Shown here one piece after another: positions 12,001-21,280 of a stretch of 64,000 bases of DNA; position 1 is the stretch's first letter; each line of letters begins with the position of its first letter. The notes under the pieces were generated by a model. The model was given only the letters and a program-made list of their open reading frames with translations, was not told the origin of the DNA and did not search any database. The DNA comes from Tillus elongatus (Eukaryota; Arthropoda; Insecta; Coleoptera; Cleridae): contig OZ023270.1 in the NCBI GenBank assembly GCA_964006375.1, forward strand, positions 70,533,082 through 70,597,081, read 5' to 3'. The translations under genes and the position numbers were made by a program.

Positions 12001-14245
12001 GAAACGCAACATGCTCTCGGAACTGGCCAGAATCTTTGACCCGCTTGGATTTCTTTCGCCTATTACTATTTTTCAAAAGATTCTAATCCAGTCGCTGTGG
12101 ACTTCTAAATTAGATTGGGACCAAACCCCGCCCTCGCATATTGTTGAGGCTTGGAACCGTTATCGAAATGAACTCGGTTTACTAAGCAATTTACGCATTC
12201 CTAGAAAAATCCTTCCACCTCATTCTGGATGTGGTTATGAATTACATGGGTTCTGTGACTCTTCTGAAAAGGGTTACGCTGCCGTTGTTTATATACGATG
12301 CCTCCGCCCTGACAAAACAGTTTTTGTTCAGTTTGTTTGCTCTAAAACCAAAGTCGCTCCGGTTAAGAAACTAACCATTCCTAGGCTAGAACTGTGTGGT
12401 GCAGTTTTGTTGGCGAAACTCCTATCGTTTCTTCTGAACGTTTATCAGACTCGCATGACTTTCGAAAGAATTTTTGCCTGGTCAGATTCGCAAATCGTCT
12501 TGAGTTGGATCAAATCTTCGCCTCATCGTTGGAAAACCTTTGTGGCAAATCGAGTTGCCTACATTCACGAAAGGGTTTCTTCTGAATTTTGGCATTATAT
12601 AGATTCTGCTAATAATCCCGCCGATATCGCCTCTCGAGGTGTTCATCCTTCTCAATTTCTCGCCCATGATATTTGGTTCAATGGTCCATCGCTACTATGT
12701 CGTTCTGAGCTGTCTGCCTACTCCCCGTCTTCAGAGCTGCAGTCTGAAGAGGTCTCTGTTGAGGAAAGGACAGTTTCGCTTTTAACATTTACAGGTGAAG
12801 AAAATCTGCTTGATGATTTGTTAGAAAATCATTCTTCTTTACATTACATACAGTCTATTTTGTCATACGTATTACGCTTCGCTTTTAATTCTAGACATTC
12901 TTCTATTGCGAAATTTGGACCGCTATCTCGGTTAGAGCTTCATGATGCTCTGACCCTTCTGGTCAAGCGCACTCAAGCGGTCTACTTTGAAAAGGAGTTA
13001 TCTAGTAAAAAATTCCCTAAGTCCTGGAGAAAACTCGCCGTATTTCAAGACAGTACTGGTCTTTTGCGTGTAGGTGGTCGCTTGACTCACTCAAGTTTGT
13101 CTTATGAGCGAAAGCATCCGCTCTTCCTTCCACAAAAGTGCCGACTCACGGTGCTTTTAATTGAACAATACCATAAAAGGTATCTTCATATTGGCCCTCG
13201 CACTCTTCACTTTTTGTTGTGTCAGAATTTTTGGATTTTGTCTGCAAGACGTGCCATAAACACTGTTATTTCGAAATGTATGCCATGTTGGAAAATAAAG
13301 CCTCAACCTTATCAGCCACCTATGGGTGACTTACCCCTTTCTCGAGTTTCGCAAGTCAAACCATTCTCGCATACTGGGGTAGATTTTGGTGGTCCATTCG
13401 CGATCACTATGAATCGATACCGAGGTGCTAAAACCTCTAAGGCATATATTTGCCTCTTTGTGTGTTTCGCGACTAAGGCTATACATCTAGAACCTGCCTG
13501 TAGTCTTTCGACTGACGCTTTTCTCGCTGCCCTCCAACGATTTATTGCTCGTCGTGGTCGATGTGATAATCTCTATAGTGATTGTGGTACAAATTTCGTT
13601 GGCTCCGCCAAGGAGCTTAAACGCATTTTTTCTGATGCAACTGCTAGGGAAGGAATCCATTGGCATTTCAACCCCCCTTCTGCCCCACATTTCGGTGGTC
13701 TTTGGGAATCTGGTATCAAGAGTGTAAAATCTCATCTCTCTCGTGTTGTTGGCCAACAAATCCTATCGTACGAAGAATTCTACACTGTCCTGACGCTTAT
13801 AGAATCTGTCTTGAACTCCCGACCTTTAAATCCCATGAGTTCGGATATCGATGACATTCACGCTTTAACTCCTGGACACTTTCTTCATATGGAGCCAGTT
13901 TCTACGATTCCAACTCCCGATTTGTCGTCTGTCCCCTTAACTCGTCTGTCAAGATGGCAACTTCTCCAACGTATGCACCATGATTTTTGGATTCGCTGGC
14001 ACAAGGAGTACCTTCACACCCTACAACAACGAAGCAAGTGGCTTGACGCTGGTGCTCTTCCTACTATTGGGGCGATGGTGGCCGTGAAAGCTGAAAAACT
14101 TCCGCCTTCTAAATGGCTACTAGGTCGTCTATTGTCTCTAATTCCTGGTCCTGATGGTGTCGTAAGAGTTGCTATTGTAAAGACCTCGAATGGTATCCTT
14201 CGTCGCCCTTTGGTGAAGTTGTGCCCGTTGCCAACTAATGACTAG
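9071..14245 (+). CDS. BEL/Pao Gag-Pol polyprotein
   Basis: Single frame of about 1724 residues from ATG 9071; the same frame is open upstream to 8906, but only with a TTG. Order: Gag region of DUF1759 type (~125-300, IEIPKFRGD); cysteine/histidine zinc segment (~341-405, CRKCGQRHH); DUF1758 aspartic protease (Asp ~474 in LLDGGSMMSFIS); Pao-type reverse transcriptase (Asp ~808 in ADIKMMY, YVDD at ~884-887); RNase H (~1063 FCDSSEKG, SDSQIVLSWI); H2C2 zinc domain (~1366-1407); integrase core with Asp ~1438 (GVDFGGPF), Asp ~1504 (YSDCGTNF) and Glu ~1546 (GGLWESG); C-terminal DUF5641 (~1625-1724). Makes particles, cDNA and integration activity in the cytoplasm and nucleus. Oddity: the protease has D-G-G where D-S/T-G is usual. 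No envelope gene is seen. Confidence 0.95.
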   Translation: MTDTKLRKYKNQRNIQLSEIDTLSSLAQKAQSDVSLYNLLRVRSSEIDYLREQFIQTHENLVSVILSSEHGNASDENTIYAGFMDAYFEIKAICSRLFPDNKTNVQEILNSNTAGLNEGAKARLAKIEIPKFRGDYKTFNTFIDLFNALVQDCPAYSDIEKFHYLTISVEGPPLSLIRSLPLTADNYQIAYNTLVTRYSNKRLRAQEHWHAIDSISKFNSDDHVNIRNSLDIISENLSALNTLGFPTDQWDFVMFMLVSKRLDRNMLTKFELDHASTEVPTFTQLLDFLNKYCIAGDAMNQKSFLSHSQKKYSDKSQARPTPRTSAFFADNLNCKSILHTCVFCKDSSHSIYNCSSFCNKTPKDRYNFVKSSRLCHNCLSSLHYLNKCKSTRSCRKCGQRHHTLLHFDKSSAPIPSPVCNNPSRSPVHSAPLDQEQVFAASGIVSNQTTVLLATALIEVLDNHGNYQIMRCLLDGGSMMSFISQRAFKRLGLPKQNCMFAIKGLASMQTSSQSGCVTLTGRPVGQDSFNFTVDALILNAICDNLPATAICSSNWSHIRNLKLADRHFNRPGQVDILLGADVFSKILLNGRISGGEGQPDAVNTVFGYVLMGKIGNTVHSSAVFSFLCSNFESNLDRTLRDFWEVESVPTSSHHSTEDIFCEHHFKTKISRSPSGKYIVSLPFKSESLPIFPGIRDLVVQRFLSLERRLARNMDLYTQYSAFMREYLELGHMKRVYDNKDSPDAYYIPHHCILKPNSLSTKLRVVFNGSAKLPNQSSLNDCLHTGPKLQQDIATILCHFRLHNYVLCADIKMMYRNILVDQSQHDYQRIVWRFASDEPLVDYNLVTLVYGLTPSPFLAIRTLHQLVNDEGGSYPLASAAILNDTYVDDVVTGCSSYEDAKLLQSELISLFERGGFELRKWSSNCSALLSHLPPEHLSQNPLIFGSLANDTPLKILGLQWSPSEDTFFFSVSPLGKPCTKRNMLSELARIFDPLGFLSPITIFQKILIQSLWTSKLDWDQTPPSHIVEAWNRYRNELGLLSNLRIPRKILPPHSGCGYELHGFCDSSEKGYAAVVYIRCLRPDKTVFVQFVCSKTKVAPVKKLTIPRLELCGAVLLAKLLSFLLNVYQTRMTFERIFAWSDSQIVLSWIKSSPHRWKTFVANRVAYIHERVSSEFWHYIDSANNPADIASRGVHPSQFLAHDIWFNGPSLLCRSELSAYSPSSELQSEEVSVEERTVSLLTFTGEENLLDDLLENHSSLHYIQSILSYVLRFAFNSRHSSIAKFGPLSRLELHDALTLLVKRTQAVYFEKELSSKKFPKSWRKLAVFQDSTGLLRVGGRLTHSSLSYERKHPLFLPQKCRLTVLLIEQYHKRYLHIGPRTLHFLLCQNFWILSARRAINTVISKCMPCWKIKPQPYQPPMGDLPLSRVSQVKPFSHTGVDFGGPFAITMNRYRGAKTSKAYICLFVCFATKAIHLEPACSLSTDAFLAALQRFIARRGRCDNLYSDCGTNFVGSAKELKRIFSDATAREGIHWHFNPPSAPHFGGLWESGIKSVKSHLSRVVGQQILSYEEFYTVLTLIESVLNSRPLNPMSSDIDDIHALTPGHFLHMEPVSTIPTPDLSSVPLTRLSRWQLLQRMHHDFWIRWHKEYLHTLQQRSKWLDAGALPTIGAMVAVKAEKLPPSKWLLGRLLSLIPGPDGVVRVAIVKTSNGILRRPLVKLCPLPTND

Positions 14246-14440
14246 TAGTAGTAGTATTTGTTTCTAATTTAATTTAATTTTTTATTTTAAGTCTTTTTAT
14301 TGTTTTGTGGATTCTTGCTAACCGGGATAATCATTTATTTTGTTTCTTGTTCTCTTTTTTCTTATCCGCCGCATGTTATCGCTTCTCCTTCGCGTTAATT
14401 ATTTTTTTGTGTAGAAAAATGTCTTGCTTATAGCAGCCAT

Positions 14441-14455
14441 TTTGGCCGGGCGGGA
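14441..14455 (+). promoter_or_regulatory. polypurine tract candidate
   Basis: The G-rich stretch ggccgggcggga immediately precedes the 3' LTR, where the plus-strand DNA primer is made. It contains pyrimidines, so it is an imperfect tract. 14246-14440 is AT-rich 3' untranslated sequence. Confidence 0.6.
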
Positions 14456-14905
14456 TGTTCGCTCCTCGTATAGTGTAAAAGCAGTGGAATTTATAATCTT
14501 TATTTTGCGATAAGAAGAACAGACCAGAATTCCACGAATCGTCAAGAAGAACACAACTTAAGTAGTCAGCAACGCAAAACCGCGATATCGTATAGTACCG
14601 CTACCTTAAAATTATATGTGTGTGTGATACAGTCAAACCAGCCTTAACAAATCCATTAAACGCACCAGCAACCCAGGATAGCCTTTTCCGGGACACGCAC
14701 GAGTTTCTGTGAGTCCAGTACTCGACAAGAGAAGAAATTCACAAAGGTAAGTGGCTTTTTGGTCATTCACGAGTTTGCATCAATTTCCACTGCTTTTGCC
14801 CCTTCTCTTTTCATTAAAAACGTTACTTAATTAACAAACGCAAATTACAGTCCACTTTGTTCGTAATAGCCCGCTTAACGCCATTTCTTCGCCCGCTCTA
14901 GCCCA
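14456..14905 (+). repeat. 3' LTR of BEL/Pao element
   Basis: 450 bp, same ends as the 5' LTR, with C at 14533 where the 5' copy has T. Followed directly by the target duplication GGGAC. Confidence 0.95.
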
Positions 14906-14929
14906 GGGACAACGTATGTAAGGCTAGAT

Positions 14930-15014
14930 GTATTCTCACCATAATTAGAATCGCACACCGATTTAGCTCTAATTAGAGCTCATCAGTACGGTATACTAAT
15001 TACAGCGAGAACAC
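14930..15014 (-). ncRNA. hammerhead ribozyme A, degenerate
   Basis: CTGATGA is present (complement of 14980-14986) and the long stem I is kept (14930-14948 with 14996-15014). The GAAA box reads TAAA and the cleavage triplet reads GTG instead of GTC. Both changes hit essential positions, so it should be inactive. Confidence 0.75.
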
Positions 15015-15237
15015 ACCTATACAGTAATATGGCTATGGTAGCCAGCCTCCTAGAACATTGTGATATGTACGACAGGGTCGCCGTCTCGGTGGGGAACCAG
15101 GTAGTATGTCACGACAGCTTCAAATAACACAAAATACCATAAAATAGAGACTGTGTACAACCAACAATTTTTTTTGTAAATTTCTGACCCTGGCCCATTT
15201 CTTCCTTAATATAGGGACAGTGTATGTAAGGCTAGAT

Positions 15238-15320
15238 GTATTCTCACCATAATTAGAACCGCAGACCGGTTTCGCTCTAATTAAAGCTCATCAGTACTAT
15301 ACTAATTACAGCGAGAACAC
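15238..15320 (-). ncRNA. hammerhead ribozyme B, core intact
   Basis: Minus-strand type I hammerhead. CTGATGA (15294-15288), stem II GCTTTAATTAGAGC, GAAA (15273-15270), short self-complementary stem III ACCGGT, then GTC with predicted cleavage between 15264 and 15263. Outer stem I pairs 15302-15320 with 15238-15256. Two bases are missing beside the core relative to copy D (tatagta for tataccgta), leaving a 3-bp inner stem I. Probably competent, possibly weakened. Confidence 0.8.
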
Positions 15321-15583
15321 ACCTACAAAGGAATACGGCTATGCTAGTCAGCCTCCTATAACATTTTGAGATGTACGACAGGGTCGCCATCTCGGTGCGG
15401 AACCAGGTAGTATGTTGTCACGACAGCTCCAAATAACACAAAATGTTATAAAGCGGAGACTATGTACAACCGACTAACAAGTGTGTAAATTTTCAGTCTT
15501 GTCCCATTTCTTCCTTAATATAGGGCCAATGTATGTAAGGATAGATGTGTTCTTACCATAATTAGAACCATGACTTTATAGGT

Positions 15584-15668
15584 GTGTTCTCGCTTTAATT
15601 TGCATACCGTACTGATGAGCTCTAATTGGTGCGAAACCGGTCTGCGGTTCTAATTATGGTGCGAATAC
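15584..15668 (+). ncRNA. hammerhead ribozyme C, core intact with stem II mismatch
   Basis: CTGATGA at 15612-15618, GAAA at 15633-15636, stem III ACCGGT, cleavage triplet GTC ending at 15642. Stem II (15619-15632, gctctaattggtgc) has a T-T mismatch and a G-T wobble. Stem I pairs 15584-15602 with 15650-15668, with some mismatches. The core is complete; activity may be reduced. Confidence 0.78.
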
Positions 15669-15894
15669 ATCTAGCCTTACATACATTGGCGCTACATCAG
15701 AGAATAAATGGGCGAGGGCTGACAATTTGCAAAATTGTTAGTTGGTTGTACACAGTATCTATTTTATAACATTTTGTGTTATTTGGAGATGTCGTGACAA
15801 TATACTACCTGATTCCGCAGCGAGAAGCCGAGCATGGCGTACATCTCACAATGTTCTAGGTGGCTGGCTACGATAGCTGCATTACTTTATAGGT

Positions 15895-15979
15895 GTGTTC
15901 TCGTTGTAATTAGTATACCGTACTGATGAGCTCTAATTAGAGCGAAACCGGTCTGCGATTCTAATTATGGTGAGAATAC
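15895..15979 (+). ncRNA. hammerhead ribozyme D, best copy
   Basis: All elements pair by eye. Outer stem I: 15895-15913 with 15961-15979, 19 pairs including several G-U. Internal loop tatac/att. Inner stem I: cgta (15919-15922) with tgcg (15954-15957). CTGATGA 15923-15929; stem II gctctaattagagc, 5 bp with an AATT loop; GAAA 15944-15947; stem III ACC/GGT with no loop, so it must form between two tandem or separate strands; cleavage after C15953. Distance to the cleavage site of copy C is 311 nt, one unit. This is the type I, short-stem-III form found in animal retrozymes and Penelope-like elements. Confidence 0.9.
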
Positions 15980-16061
15980 ATCTAGCCTTAAATAATACTA
16001 GTCTTAAAAATTATTGCAAAAAGAAAAGAAATTGAAGAACTTCGCTACAACATACTAAAAA

Positions 16062-16394
16062 ACTCAAAGACGCAGCAAGTGCGTTATGGTAGTGAATTTT
16101 CATAGAAATGATCTGGCACCAAATATTTTATTATAACTTTTTTTTCTTGTAATATAGATATCTGAATTTTTGCGTGTAGTTTACTTTTTATATCGTAAAC
16201 CTACCCACCAAATTTGGTTATCATAGCTTTTTTGTTTTTTGAGATAAAATTTTTTTTCGAATGAAAACTCAAAATTTTCCCGGAAACTCTCGTTCTATTT
16301 TCCTGATTAACGAACTTATCCAAGCCACTTACAAAAGGAAGGTACGTGCCAAATTTTATCAAAATCGGCCCATTATTTTTTGAGTTATCGGTGT

Positions 16395-16483
<89 letters not shown>

Positions 16484-16607
16484 TGAAACTGTCTCCGGAT
16501 ATGGGTTCTAGGGGTCCTAGTTCGCGCTCATTTGCAAAATTTTTTTCAAAATTCAAAAGTCGGGATCTCTCCATTAGTGAATTTTTTCTACGAAAATTCA
16601 CTAAAAA
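16062..16607 (+). repeat. TA-core repeat, short form, with (TA)n 16404-16478
   Basis: Starts gacgcagcaagtgcgttatg, then a ~300-bp arm unlike the long form (tctggcaccaaatattttat), the common motif ttgagttatcggtgtgatac, (TA)n, aaattgaaactgtctcc, and the end hairpin at 16574-16605. Same short form as 44996-45807 and 47134-48640. Confidence 0.7.
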
Positions 16608-16654
16608 CTAATAACTAATAGCGTTTTATTCCTGATCATAAAAAAAACAAAAAT

Positions 16655-17068
<414 letters not shown>

Positions 17069-17074
17069 AAAATT

Positions 17075-17290
17075 TTAACAGACCTTTGTTTCTTCTTGAG
17101 TCGGTTAAATTGCATGGTTTCGTTTTGTATACCATACTTTTTACATATCCTCATAAGAAGAAGTCTAATAGCGTAGGATCGGGTGATCGTGCTGGCCATT
17201 CTAAAGATCCGCGCTTCCCTATCTACCGATTTGGAAATATTATGTCAAAGTACTGGCAGATATCCTGCTGGAAACATATCCCATTCGCCG
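17075..17290 (-). pseudogene. mariner-family transposase fragment
   Basis: Minus strand, complement of about 17204 to 17130, reads [16 protein letters not shown], stop, [10 protein letters not shown], matching the third catalytic Asp region of the transposases at 1 kb and 28 kb. The preceding sequence ([10 protein letters not shown]) fits the segment between the second and third Asp, in shifted frames. Only a decayed piece of the catalytic domain remains, next to a (TA)n tract. Confidence 0.65.
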
Positions 17291-17370
17291 GAACTTGGGG
17301 GTGTTTGTTTGATCAGTATATAAGTTCGTCAAAGTTGGCACCTCTTCATTTGAGAGCAGTGCTAAATAAT

Positions 17371-17467
17371 TATCTTCATAAGTACACTTGGAGAACCCAA
17401 GCCACCACAACACATCTTTTTAAGGACCTGACGATCGTTTCACTTAGCGTCATCAGAGGATGAAAAA
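17371..17467 (-). ncRNA. second hammerhead-like motif, decayed (Penelope-type form)
   Basis: Minus strand within 17417-17467: CTGATGA (17456-17450), 8 nt, GAAA (17441-17438), self-complementary ACGATCGT, then C, with AGG/CCT and AAAAA/TTTTT stem I segments around an internal loop. Order and palindromic stem III match the array ribozymes, but the sequence differs. Stem II (CGCTAAGT) does not pair unless it borrows the G of GAAA, so the copy is probably inactive. The adjoining block to 17371 recurs at 22460-22522. Confidence 0.5.
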
Positions 17468-17469
17468 CT

Positions 17470-18073
17470 CTAAACTACTCACTACTAAACATCACCTTTT
17501 ATACTTAGTGTTAGGTAAAGACTAATCCGAGAGGGAGATGTAATCGCAGCCAAATTTTCTGGCTATTGTACTTTGGTTGCCGGTCGAGGTTTTTGAACTC
17601 CCGCTATAACTTTACCGTTAAGTTTCCAAATATTTTTCGGTATCAAAGATAGAGCGCAATTTAGTAATAATTCACTCTTCAAATTTTAGGCAGGGTTGGA
17701 TCATCATCCAACGGTGTGTAGAAAACTCATCAGTTTTCTGTACTTAAAAAAAGAGCATGTATTCTATTGCCCATTTTCAACATCCTACCTTCGCGAAACC
17801 GGATTTTTTGTGGTGGATACCTTGAACACAAAATATAAATCTCAGCTAAATATAGAATAAGAACATAGAGTGTCAATTTCTAATATTAAACCTGCTTTCG
17901 AATAAATTGACTCTGCAACACAGACCCAAGAAAGTCACTAATAATGATTAATCTTGTTTTTAATTTAACATTAATAAGTTAATTATGAAATACATTGTGC
18001 AGTACTGATAGAATCCTATATAGGTATATTCTATTTCTTTTCTTTCAGTAGATCAAATAAAATTTTTAATAAT

Positions 18074-18138
<65 letters not shown>

Positions 18139-18334
18139 TGTACGCGCACCCCATTTAGTTTTATTACGCCCCCCTAGGAAGGCACACCCCATGGGTTGAG
18201 AATCGCTGTCTTAAGCCCTAAAGAGCGACTTACAACTATATCAGCGTTTTGAACTGTTACAAGTTTGTGAGCAACTCAACACTTTCTATTTGGCCTTTTT
18301 TGTGAGAAACCATCTGCAGTAGACCTAAACATAA
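17470..18334. other. No gene recognised; (TA)n at 18078-18132
   Basis: No coding motif or RNA gene seen. Contains a short TA tract preceded by (AAT)n. Confidence 0.5.
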
Positions 18335-18718
18335 GGTTACGTTATACGGGGCTATGGATTTGTTTATTAACAAAACACAGCTTTCCAAACTACTAATTTA
18401 TTATTACCAACTATTTTCCAACACCAGTGTCAACTAAAATATTTCTCTTCTCTATTATTAAATGTCCATAGAACTATATTCCACTATCGCCTTCTATGAT
18501 CGCTTCCTATAGACCAACACTTACTGTTAACTCGCTTTATACTTTATGATCACTTTTACACCACTTTATTCAATACTGAACTAACTTACTCAGCGCACCC
18601 CTCGTCTATTTATATCTGTCTATAGAGATTCTAGACGTTCTATACTATTCTACACTACTCTACACCTGTCACTTCTGGTCTATTCTAGAACTGTCATTCC
18701 AGAGTGTTCGCTGTGACA
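18335..18718 (-). repeat. 3' LTR of gypsy element
   Basis: Shares long blocks with 21302-21661, for example ttccaacaccagtgtcaact and ctatcgccttctatgatcgc. Confidence 0.9.
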
Positions 18719-18731
18719 CTGCCCCCTCTTA
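18719..18731 (-). promoter_or_regulatory. polypurine tract of gypsy element
   Basis: Minus strand aagagggggcag lies directly against the start of the 3' LTR (tgtcacag), the expected priming site for plus-strand DNA. Confidence 0.75.
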
Positions 18732-18764
18732 TATTCGATCGTTCCGGTCGAATTCTGACATTTC

Positions 18765-19080
18765 TTAGTATGGCGTAAGTCTGTGCATATGGACCACCTT
18801 GATCTTGCTCTTCGGGCTCCTCAGAATGCGATAGACAACGTCATTGATCCTTTTGACCACCTTATAAGGACCTTCCCATAATTTCTGTAGTTTCGGTGAC
18901 CGTCCCTTGCGTCGTACTGGATTGTAGAACCACACACGATCTCCTTTAAAACCAGCTGAATTAGCCCGCACGTCATAACGGGTCTTTATGCAGTCGCTTT
19001 CTACTCGTTTATGCATTCCGACAGCACAGTATATGGTTTTCCTTCTCGTCAATATGTCGGGGCTTTCTTCAAGCAAAGCT
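18765..19080 (-). pseudogene. gypsy integrase C-terminal fragment
   Basis: About 100 residues ending HMHRLTPY. GDRVWFYNPVRRKG and LQKLWEGPYKVVKRI are typical of the integrase C-terminal domain of Ty3/gypsy elements. The catalytic core is missing. It sits right after the protease remnant, so the deletion joint lies near 19080-19260. Confidence 0.8.
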
Positions 19081-19259
19081 CTTAGGTGGTACTGGTTCTT
19101 CCGTGTAGTTGCTGTTGTTCTGAGGTTTCTACATGCACAAATATCTCAACGGGCCCTATTCATCCTGTCGACATTGGATCTGTTCCAAAAAATGTGTTTA
19201 CTGACCTTTTTCTGGGTTGACTTCACATTTAGGTGGTCTTTGCACCCTTCGTCTTGTAC

Positions 19260-21096
19260 TTATCTCCTACTTTCTTCTCCACTTGCTTCTGGCTGAGTAA
19301 CTGGGTCATCTCTTCCTCTCACAGCTCTCTTCACTGGAATGGCACTTTCACGGCAGTTGCTATTTGCCTCTATCGTGATTTTCCGCACTACCAAGGTACC
19401 GCTGATAGTCAGGATGTTAGTGCCAAGATCAAGTTTAGCGCACTGGCCCTGAAGTATGTCCAAGCAAATTATAATCAGGTCTGATATGGCGGCGACTATG
19501 GCTCTCTGCTTTGCTTTCCATGTCCCAGTTTGCAGCTCGACGTCAGTTTCGCCAAATATCTGGATTCGATCGCCACCGGCTGCATTTACTCTGTACACTC
19601 CGTCTGGATCTCTTAGTCGCCATCTTGGAACCATGTCGCGGCGAATAATCGTCCTAGGTGCGCCTGTGTCGACGACCATCTGAGCCTTATTACCGCTTAC
19701 GTATCCGTCTACGACGAGAGTGCTGCCAAAATCGCAAACCTGAGAAATGGTTACCGGCTTTAGCTTAACTTTTTCCCTTAGGCGTAATCTTAGAGCCCAA
19801 CATTCGCCCCTTATATGTCTCACCTTGCCGCAGTTCCAGCAGCGCAAGGCATTTGCACGGTGAGCTCTTATTGGGTATTCATGAGACGTCGGCCTTATTT
19901 GTTCTGCTATTTTCTCTAGTAGCTGCATGACCTTGGATGAATATGTTTTATTTTCATCTTGGACTTGGAGACTGCGAACTTGCACATGACTTTCCGACGC
20001 TTGCTTTACCACTTCAAACTCCAAGGCATGTGCCAAAGCATCGTTCAAGTTTTTGTGTCTTGCCATCCTCAGCGCCTGCTGCGTGTCGGTATCTATGATG
20101 GCGTCAATGAAGGTTTGACCGACAGCTGGTTTAAAAACTCCATCGGAGTTATGGGGTAGGCTAATCGCGTCAGTTTGACAACGTCGGAGTGGAGATGTTG
20201 GAGACTTTCGCCCGGTTTTTTGACAACGATTTTTCAACTGCAATCAATACAACTGTTGTAAATGCTGATCGCCAAACCTCATTTCTAATTGATGTCTAAT
20301 GCTGTCAAAACTCAGCAGTTCTTCCCTGGGAATACCTTGAAGCACATCTAGATCATCTCCTGTAAGAGCCACAATTAGCGAAGTCGCTTTCTCTCTCTTA
20401 CCCCAACCATTTGATGTAGCAGCGGCTTCGAACTGACGTAGATAAATACCCCATGGGACTGAGCCATTAAATGTGGGAACAGTAATTCTTGCGACCGGGC
20501 TATCTTCGAGCCTGATGTTTCCTTTGGCTAGGGTTTCGCACTTATCTTCTAGTGATTGTATTTTCTGATGCACTTCCTCTTGTATATTCGTCAGCTTGTC
20601 ATGTACATCGTCGTTACTCTGCTTTCTACCTGTTGGCAGATGTCGTCTTTTACCTGCTTCATTCGTTCGTCCACACACGAAGTAATATTCTCAATTCTGC
20701 TGGCTTGTTATTGCAGAATTTTGTTTGTTTCTTCATCTCTTCTTCTGACTGCTTCGTCTCTTTTTAGGGCCTCTTCATCTCCTTTTCTCATTTCTTCTTC
20801 GTCTCTTCTTCTGACCTCTTCATTTCTTTTTCTCATTTCTTCTTTGGCCTCTTCAACCCCTTTTCTCATTACTTTTTCGCTTCTTCGTCTCTGTTTCTTG
20901 CTTCTTCATCTCTTTTTCTGGCTTCTTATCGTGCTATTTTAGCTTCTTCGTCCATATTTCTCATTTCTTCTTTGGCTTCTTCGTCTCTTTTTCTCGCCTC
21001 TTCATCTCCTTTTCTCATTTCTTCTTTGGCTTCTTAATTTCTTTTTCTGGCCTCTTCTTTCATTTCTTTAATCAATTCCAATAGCTGGGCGTCCAT
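19260..21096 (-). pseudogene. gypsy Gag-protease, broken
   Basis: Starts at ATG 21096 (MDAQLLELIKEMKEE). A charged, coiled-coil-like N-terminus of repeated EEAR/KRDEEAK-type blocks (20700-21090, CT-rich on plus) contains several stops. A continuous stretch follows (20678-20247, VPTFNGSVPWGIYLRQFEAA; TGA at 20246-20244), then the same frame to 19260 with a middle part that looks frame-shifted. The Gag tail has a CCHC knuckle (CWNCGKVRHIRGEC). Protease active site is VVDTGAPRTII. It would package RNA and process the polyprotein, but is inactivated by stops and frameshifts. Confidence 0.85.
20700..21090 (-). repeat. degenerate coding tandem repeat in gag
   Basis: Pyrimidine-rich on plus (ttcttcgtctctttttctc-like units). 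On minus it encodes alternating acidic and basic blocks such as EEARKRDEEAKEEM, expected to form a coiled coil. Unit about 24-50 bp, imperfect. Confidence 0.7.
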
Positions 21097-21280
21097 TTTC
21101 GCTGTTGCTGTTGCGTTACGTGTCTTAGGCAGAGATGTATTTTAAGCTGGTAAACAGTTTATTCTGTTTCAAGAACACACCCAGTTATGACTTACCGCTG
21201 ACACTGATCTTCCAGAGATTTTAGAAATTTTCACGTTGTTCAACGAATATTCTGGAAAATATTTCTGCTAACAGCTTGAA

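Larger units (their letters stand above)
8204..14910 (+). mobile_element. BEL/Pao LTR retrotransposon, apparently intact
   Basis: Element 8209-14905 (6697 bp), flanked by the 5-bp target duplication GGGAC at 8204-8208 and 14906-14910. Two 450-bp LTRs (8209-8658, 14456-14905) start TG and end CA, and differ at only one position I can find (T8286 versus C14533). It contains a primer site, one long gag-pol frame and a G-rich polypurine tract. Near-identical LTRs plus an uninterrupted frame indicate recent insertion. The empty site is visible in the neighbouring array unit near 15214, so integration was into an existing ribozyme repeat. Confidence 0.95.
14906..15990. repeat. hammerhead ribozyme repeat array (retrozyme-like), main part
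   Basis: Units of 308-309 bp begin (plus strand) with gtatgtaaggctagatgt at 14914 and 15222 and with the variant gtatgtaaggatagatgt at 15531. The third stops after ~42 bp, and from about 15574 the same sequence runs in the opposite orientation: actttataggtgtgttctcg at 15574 and again at ~15889, spacing ~315 bp. The array ends near 15987. Left units carry ribozymes on the minus strand, right units on the plus strand, so the whole is an inverted pair of dimers around ~15573. No ORF. Unit size, tandem dimers and a type I hammerhead per unit match animal small retrozymes. Confidence 0.85.

Noticed and set aside
10421..13854. Antisense and alternative-frame ORFs within the BEL gag-pol
   Set aside because: They are shadows of the long frame, with no domain of their own.
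16074..16605. Helitron call for the TA-core family based on the end hairpin
   Set aside because: The hairpin is there, but I could not find consistent 5' TC and 3' CTRR ends, so I left the family unclassified.
17640..18060. Possible host exon between 17.5 and 18.3 kb
   Set aside because: Stops in all frames within short distances and no splice-site pattern that I could defend.
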